This document shows, one piece after another, positions 62,150 through 64,000 of a stretch of 64,000 bases of DNA. The stretch is from an uncultured Methanobrevibacter sp. (GTDB lineage Archaea; Methanobacteriota; Methanobacteria; Methanobacteriales; Methanobacteriaceae). The stretch covers positions 62,001-126,000 of the forward strand of contig ONJC01000012.1 of NCBI GenBank assembly GCA_900318035.1, in the 5' to 3' direction. Under the pieces are notes generated by a model, which did not search any database, was not told the origin of the DNA, and was given only the letters and a program-made list of their open reading frames with translations. A program made the position numbers and the translations under genes. Every line of letters begins with the position of its first letter. Positions within the stretch are counted from its first letter, which is position 1.

Positions 62150-63114
62150 AGTACAAAATCTGCAATGTCAGCAAGTACCTGTTTAGATGAAGAATCGTCC
62201 AATATTTCGAGTACTTTTTTAGCTTCAATAACAGATTCATGAGCCAAATTGCGAGCATATTCAATGGCACCACAATTTGTTAAAAATTCAACTGCTTCAT
62301 CTATATCTTCTTGTGAATTATTTTCATCTTTTAAGATTTCAAGCAGTCTGCCGGTATCATCACTGGCCAAACCTTTGATTGCAATAATGGTCATCTTTCC
62401 TTTGCCTATGTCTGAACCGATTGGTTTACCCAATGTTTCCTCATCAGCAGCAATGTCCAAATAATCGTCCTGTATTTGGAAAGCAAGACCTATTAATCTG
62501 CCGTATTCATACATGGCATCAATGACTTCATCAGATGCTCCACCCATAATAGCTCCTGCTTTTGTAGCAGCAGAAATCAATGCACCTGTTTTTTTGAAAA
62601 TCATTTCCATATATTCATCTTCACTAACATCAAATCTTTCTTCAAAGCCCATGTCAGATGCCTGGCCTTCACAGATTTTAACACATGCATCAGCTACAGT
62701 GGCCAAAGTCCTGTTGTTTTGTTCGGAACTGGTTCCTTCACTTCCTACAATTATTTCAAATGCTTTTGAAAATAATGTATCTCCTGCAAGGATAGCAACA
62801 TCATCACCCCAAACTTTATGAACTGAAGGCATTCCCCTTCTCATATCATCCTGATCCATAATATCATCATGGATAAGTGAAAATGTATGAATCAATTCAA
62901 TAGCCGCAGCAGATTTTAATGCAGATTCACGGGTTCCTCCAACAGCTTCAGCAGTAATTAATGTTAAAGCCGGCCTAAGCATTTTTCCTCCAGCTCTTGT
63001 AAGATAAACTGATGCTTCAGCAAGATTATCTGGAGTAATTGTAGCTAATTCCTCTTCAATTGTTTTTGTAATGTCAGTTGAATAACTTCCGAGTACCTCT
63101 TTTACATCACTCAT
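62134..63114 (-). CDS. idsA: Bifunctional short-chain isoprenyl diphosphate synthase
   Basis: IdsA (326 residues) makes farnesyl and geranylgeranyl diphosphate for archaeal lipids. First aspartate-rich motif LIHDDIMDQDDMRRG (about 87-101), GDTLFSKAFE, and the second aspartate-rich motif FQIQDDYLDI (about 218-227) with KPIGSDIGKGKMT. Typical length and start for Methanobacteriales; IdsA follows the RNase J gene by 12 bp on the same strand and ends with a terminator, so it closes that operon. Confidence 0.95.
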   Translation of the reverse strand: MSDVKEVLGSYSTDITKTIEEELATITPDNLAEASVYLTRAGGKMLRPALTLITAEAVGGTRESALKSAAAIELIHTFSLIHDDIMDQDDMRRGMPSVHKVWGDDVAILAGDTLFSKAFEIIVGSEGTSSEQNNRTLATVADACVKICEGQASDMGFEERFDVSEDEYMEMIFKKTGALISAATKAGAIMGGASDEVIDAMYEYGRLIGLAFQIQDDYLDIAADEETLGKPIGSDIGKGKMTIIAIKGLASDDTGRLLEILKDENNSQEDIDEAVEFLTNCGAIEYARNLAHESVIEAKKVLEILDDSSSKQVLADIADFVLERSA

Positions 63115-63126
63115 TATATCCCTCTT

Positions 63127-64000
63127 TTAACTTTTAAAAACTTGTGCTTGAGCATTTCTTAGGATATGAATATCATAACCGATTCTGTATCCTTCTTCTT
63201 CAGCGAGTTCTGCATAAGCTGCAAGCATTGATAACTCTCCGTGCGCAGGTATGATATGCTGCGGTTTCAGCATACGTAAGAATTCCCTGTGGTCTTCTCT
63301 TCCAGCGTGTCCGGAAACGTGAGCATTTGGATAAATTCTTGCACCTTTTAATTTCAATCTCCTTTCCATGATATGCCTGTTTGCAGCATTTGTAGGGTTA
63401 GGAATAATCGGTGCTGAAATAATTACATTGTCTCCCTTTTTGATGTTGAATGGAGTTCTTCCATTAGCTATTCTTGGAAGCAATGCGTCAGGTTCACCCT
63501 GGTGACCTGTGGTAACAAGCAAATAATTTGCCCTGTCTTCATCGGCTCTCATCAAAGCTTTATTGACCGCTTTTGGAGAACCGTAAATACTGGCATTTTT
63601 CGGTAATTTTAAAATTCCTAATTTTTGTGCAATACCACAGAATCTCTCCATGGATCTTCCGAGGAAAAATATTTCCCTGTGGCTTTTTTTAGCAATATCT
63701 GCAATTGCCTGTACACGTTCAATGTGAGATGAAAATGTTGTAACTATCATTCCGGTCTTTTCTTGAAGAGGTCCTTTCATTACATCCTCTAAAATATTTT
63801 TAGCAATTCTTTCGGAATGGGTTTTAACTTCATTGTAATTTTTGGCATTTGTAGTTTCTACAATTAATGCAAGCACTCCTTTCCTACCGATTTCTTTAAG
63901 CCTTTTGTAATCCGGTGGTGGAGACACTTTTTGATGATTATCAAATTTGAAATCCAATGCATACACAATAACTCCTTCTGAAGTATGCAATACAGGAAAT
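63127..64000 (-). CDS. rnj: Ribonuclease J (beta-CASP MBL), C-terminal part (cut by window edge)
   Basis: The visible 291 residues are the C-terminal part of an archaeal RNase J: FPVMHTSEGVIVYALDFKFD, a beta-CASP domain (IVTTFSSHIERVQAIADIAKKSHREIFFLGRSMERF), LVTTGHQGEPDALLPRIANG, PIIPNPTNAANRHIMERR, AHVSGHAGREDHREFLRMLKPQHIIPAHGE. The N-terminal HxHxDH metal site is outside the window. RNase J degrades RNA 5' to 3'. The frame is open to the window edge; the ATG at 63990 is internal. Cotranscribed with idsA. Confidence 0.93.
   Translation of the reverse strand, partial: FPVLHTSEGVIVYALDFKFDNHQKVSPPPDYKRLKEIGRKGVLALIVETTNAKNYNEVKTHSERIAKNILEDVMKGPLQEKTGMIVTTFSSHIERVQAIADIAKKSHREIFFLGRSMERFCGIAQKLGILKLPKNASIYGSPKAVNKALMRADEDRANYLLVTTGHQGEPDALLPRIANGRTPFNIKKGDNVIISAPIIPNPTNAANRHIMERRLKLKGARIYPNAHVSGHAGREDHREFLRMLKPQHIIPAHGELSMLAAYAELAEEEGYRIGYDIHILRNAQAQVFKS

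Overview
The window reads as a chromosomal segment of a gut or rumen methanogen of the order Methanobacteriales, most likely Methanobrevibacter. It is very AT-rich, with archaeal TATA-type promoters and several probably leaderless genes. Supporting genes are a split family-B DNA polymerase small subunit, archaeal S8e, PheS, GltX and PurA, a hydrogenase maturation protein (HypE), a formate-dehydrogenase-like operon with an MvhD-type subunit, an archaeal isoprenyl diphosphate synthase and RNase J. There are no rRNA or tRNA genes, no CRISPR array and no intact insertion sequence. One transposase remnant lies near 7.2-7.7 kb.

Layout. 0-8 kb: a DEAD-box helicase (cut by the window edge), radical SAM protein, Cas4-like and SNase-like nucleases, hypE, rps8e, a pair of small acidic proteins and a membrane acyltransferase-like protein. 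8-20 kb: housekeeping genes (polB2, a HAD phosphatase, xth, pheS, a CitG-like gene with hemB, aroC, an MBL hydrolase, an ADP-forming acyl-CoA synthetase). 20-30 kb: an accessory sulfur/gamma-glutamyl locus (below). 30-35 kb: a UvrA paralogue and purA. 35-42 kb: a five-gene signalling and glycan operon with two cytosolic histidine kinases, a response regulator, a pseudo-receiver/processive glycosyltransferase fusion and a membrane-anchored protein. 42-51 kb: dapL with three uncharacterised genes, an anchored acidic protein with repeats, an LPATG-tailed surface protein, gltX and a TPR protein. 51-58 kb: a ferredoxin-fused aldo/keto reductase, a methyltransferase, hcp with a divergent TrmB-type regulator, a GT-C-like membrane protein and an ADP-ribosylglycohydrolase. 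58-64 kb: a 670-bp gene-free region with structured-RNA signals, the flpCBD-like operon, idsA and RNase J.

The most interesting part is 20-30 kb. Three promoters there carry the same perfect 12-bp palindrome TAACAATTGTTA at nearly the same place relative to their TATA boxes. They drive (i) a sulfonate/nitrate-type substrate-binding protein, (ii) a GMC-family flavoprotein followed by a ThiS-like sulfur carrier and a TIR-like (MTH538/DUF1863-type) protein, and (iii) an operon of an EgtC/YafJ-type class II amidotransferase, two unrelated kinds of glutamate-cysteine ligase and a divergent FdhD-like sulfurtransferase. A near-copy of the palindrome lies upstream of a LarE-like sulfurtransferase plus ThiF-like E1 pair. 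A remnant of a second substrate-binding protein sits just upstream of promoter (iii). Methanogens are not known to make glutathione, so this looks like one co-regulated sulfur pathway: uptake, carrier-bound sulfur activation, gamma-glutamylation and deglutamylation, and a redox step. The product cannot be read from the sequence. All functional calls rest on reading motifs by eye; no similarity search was run.
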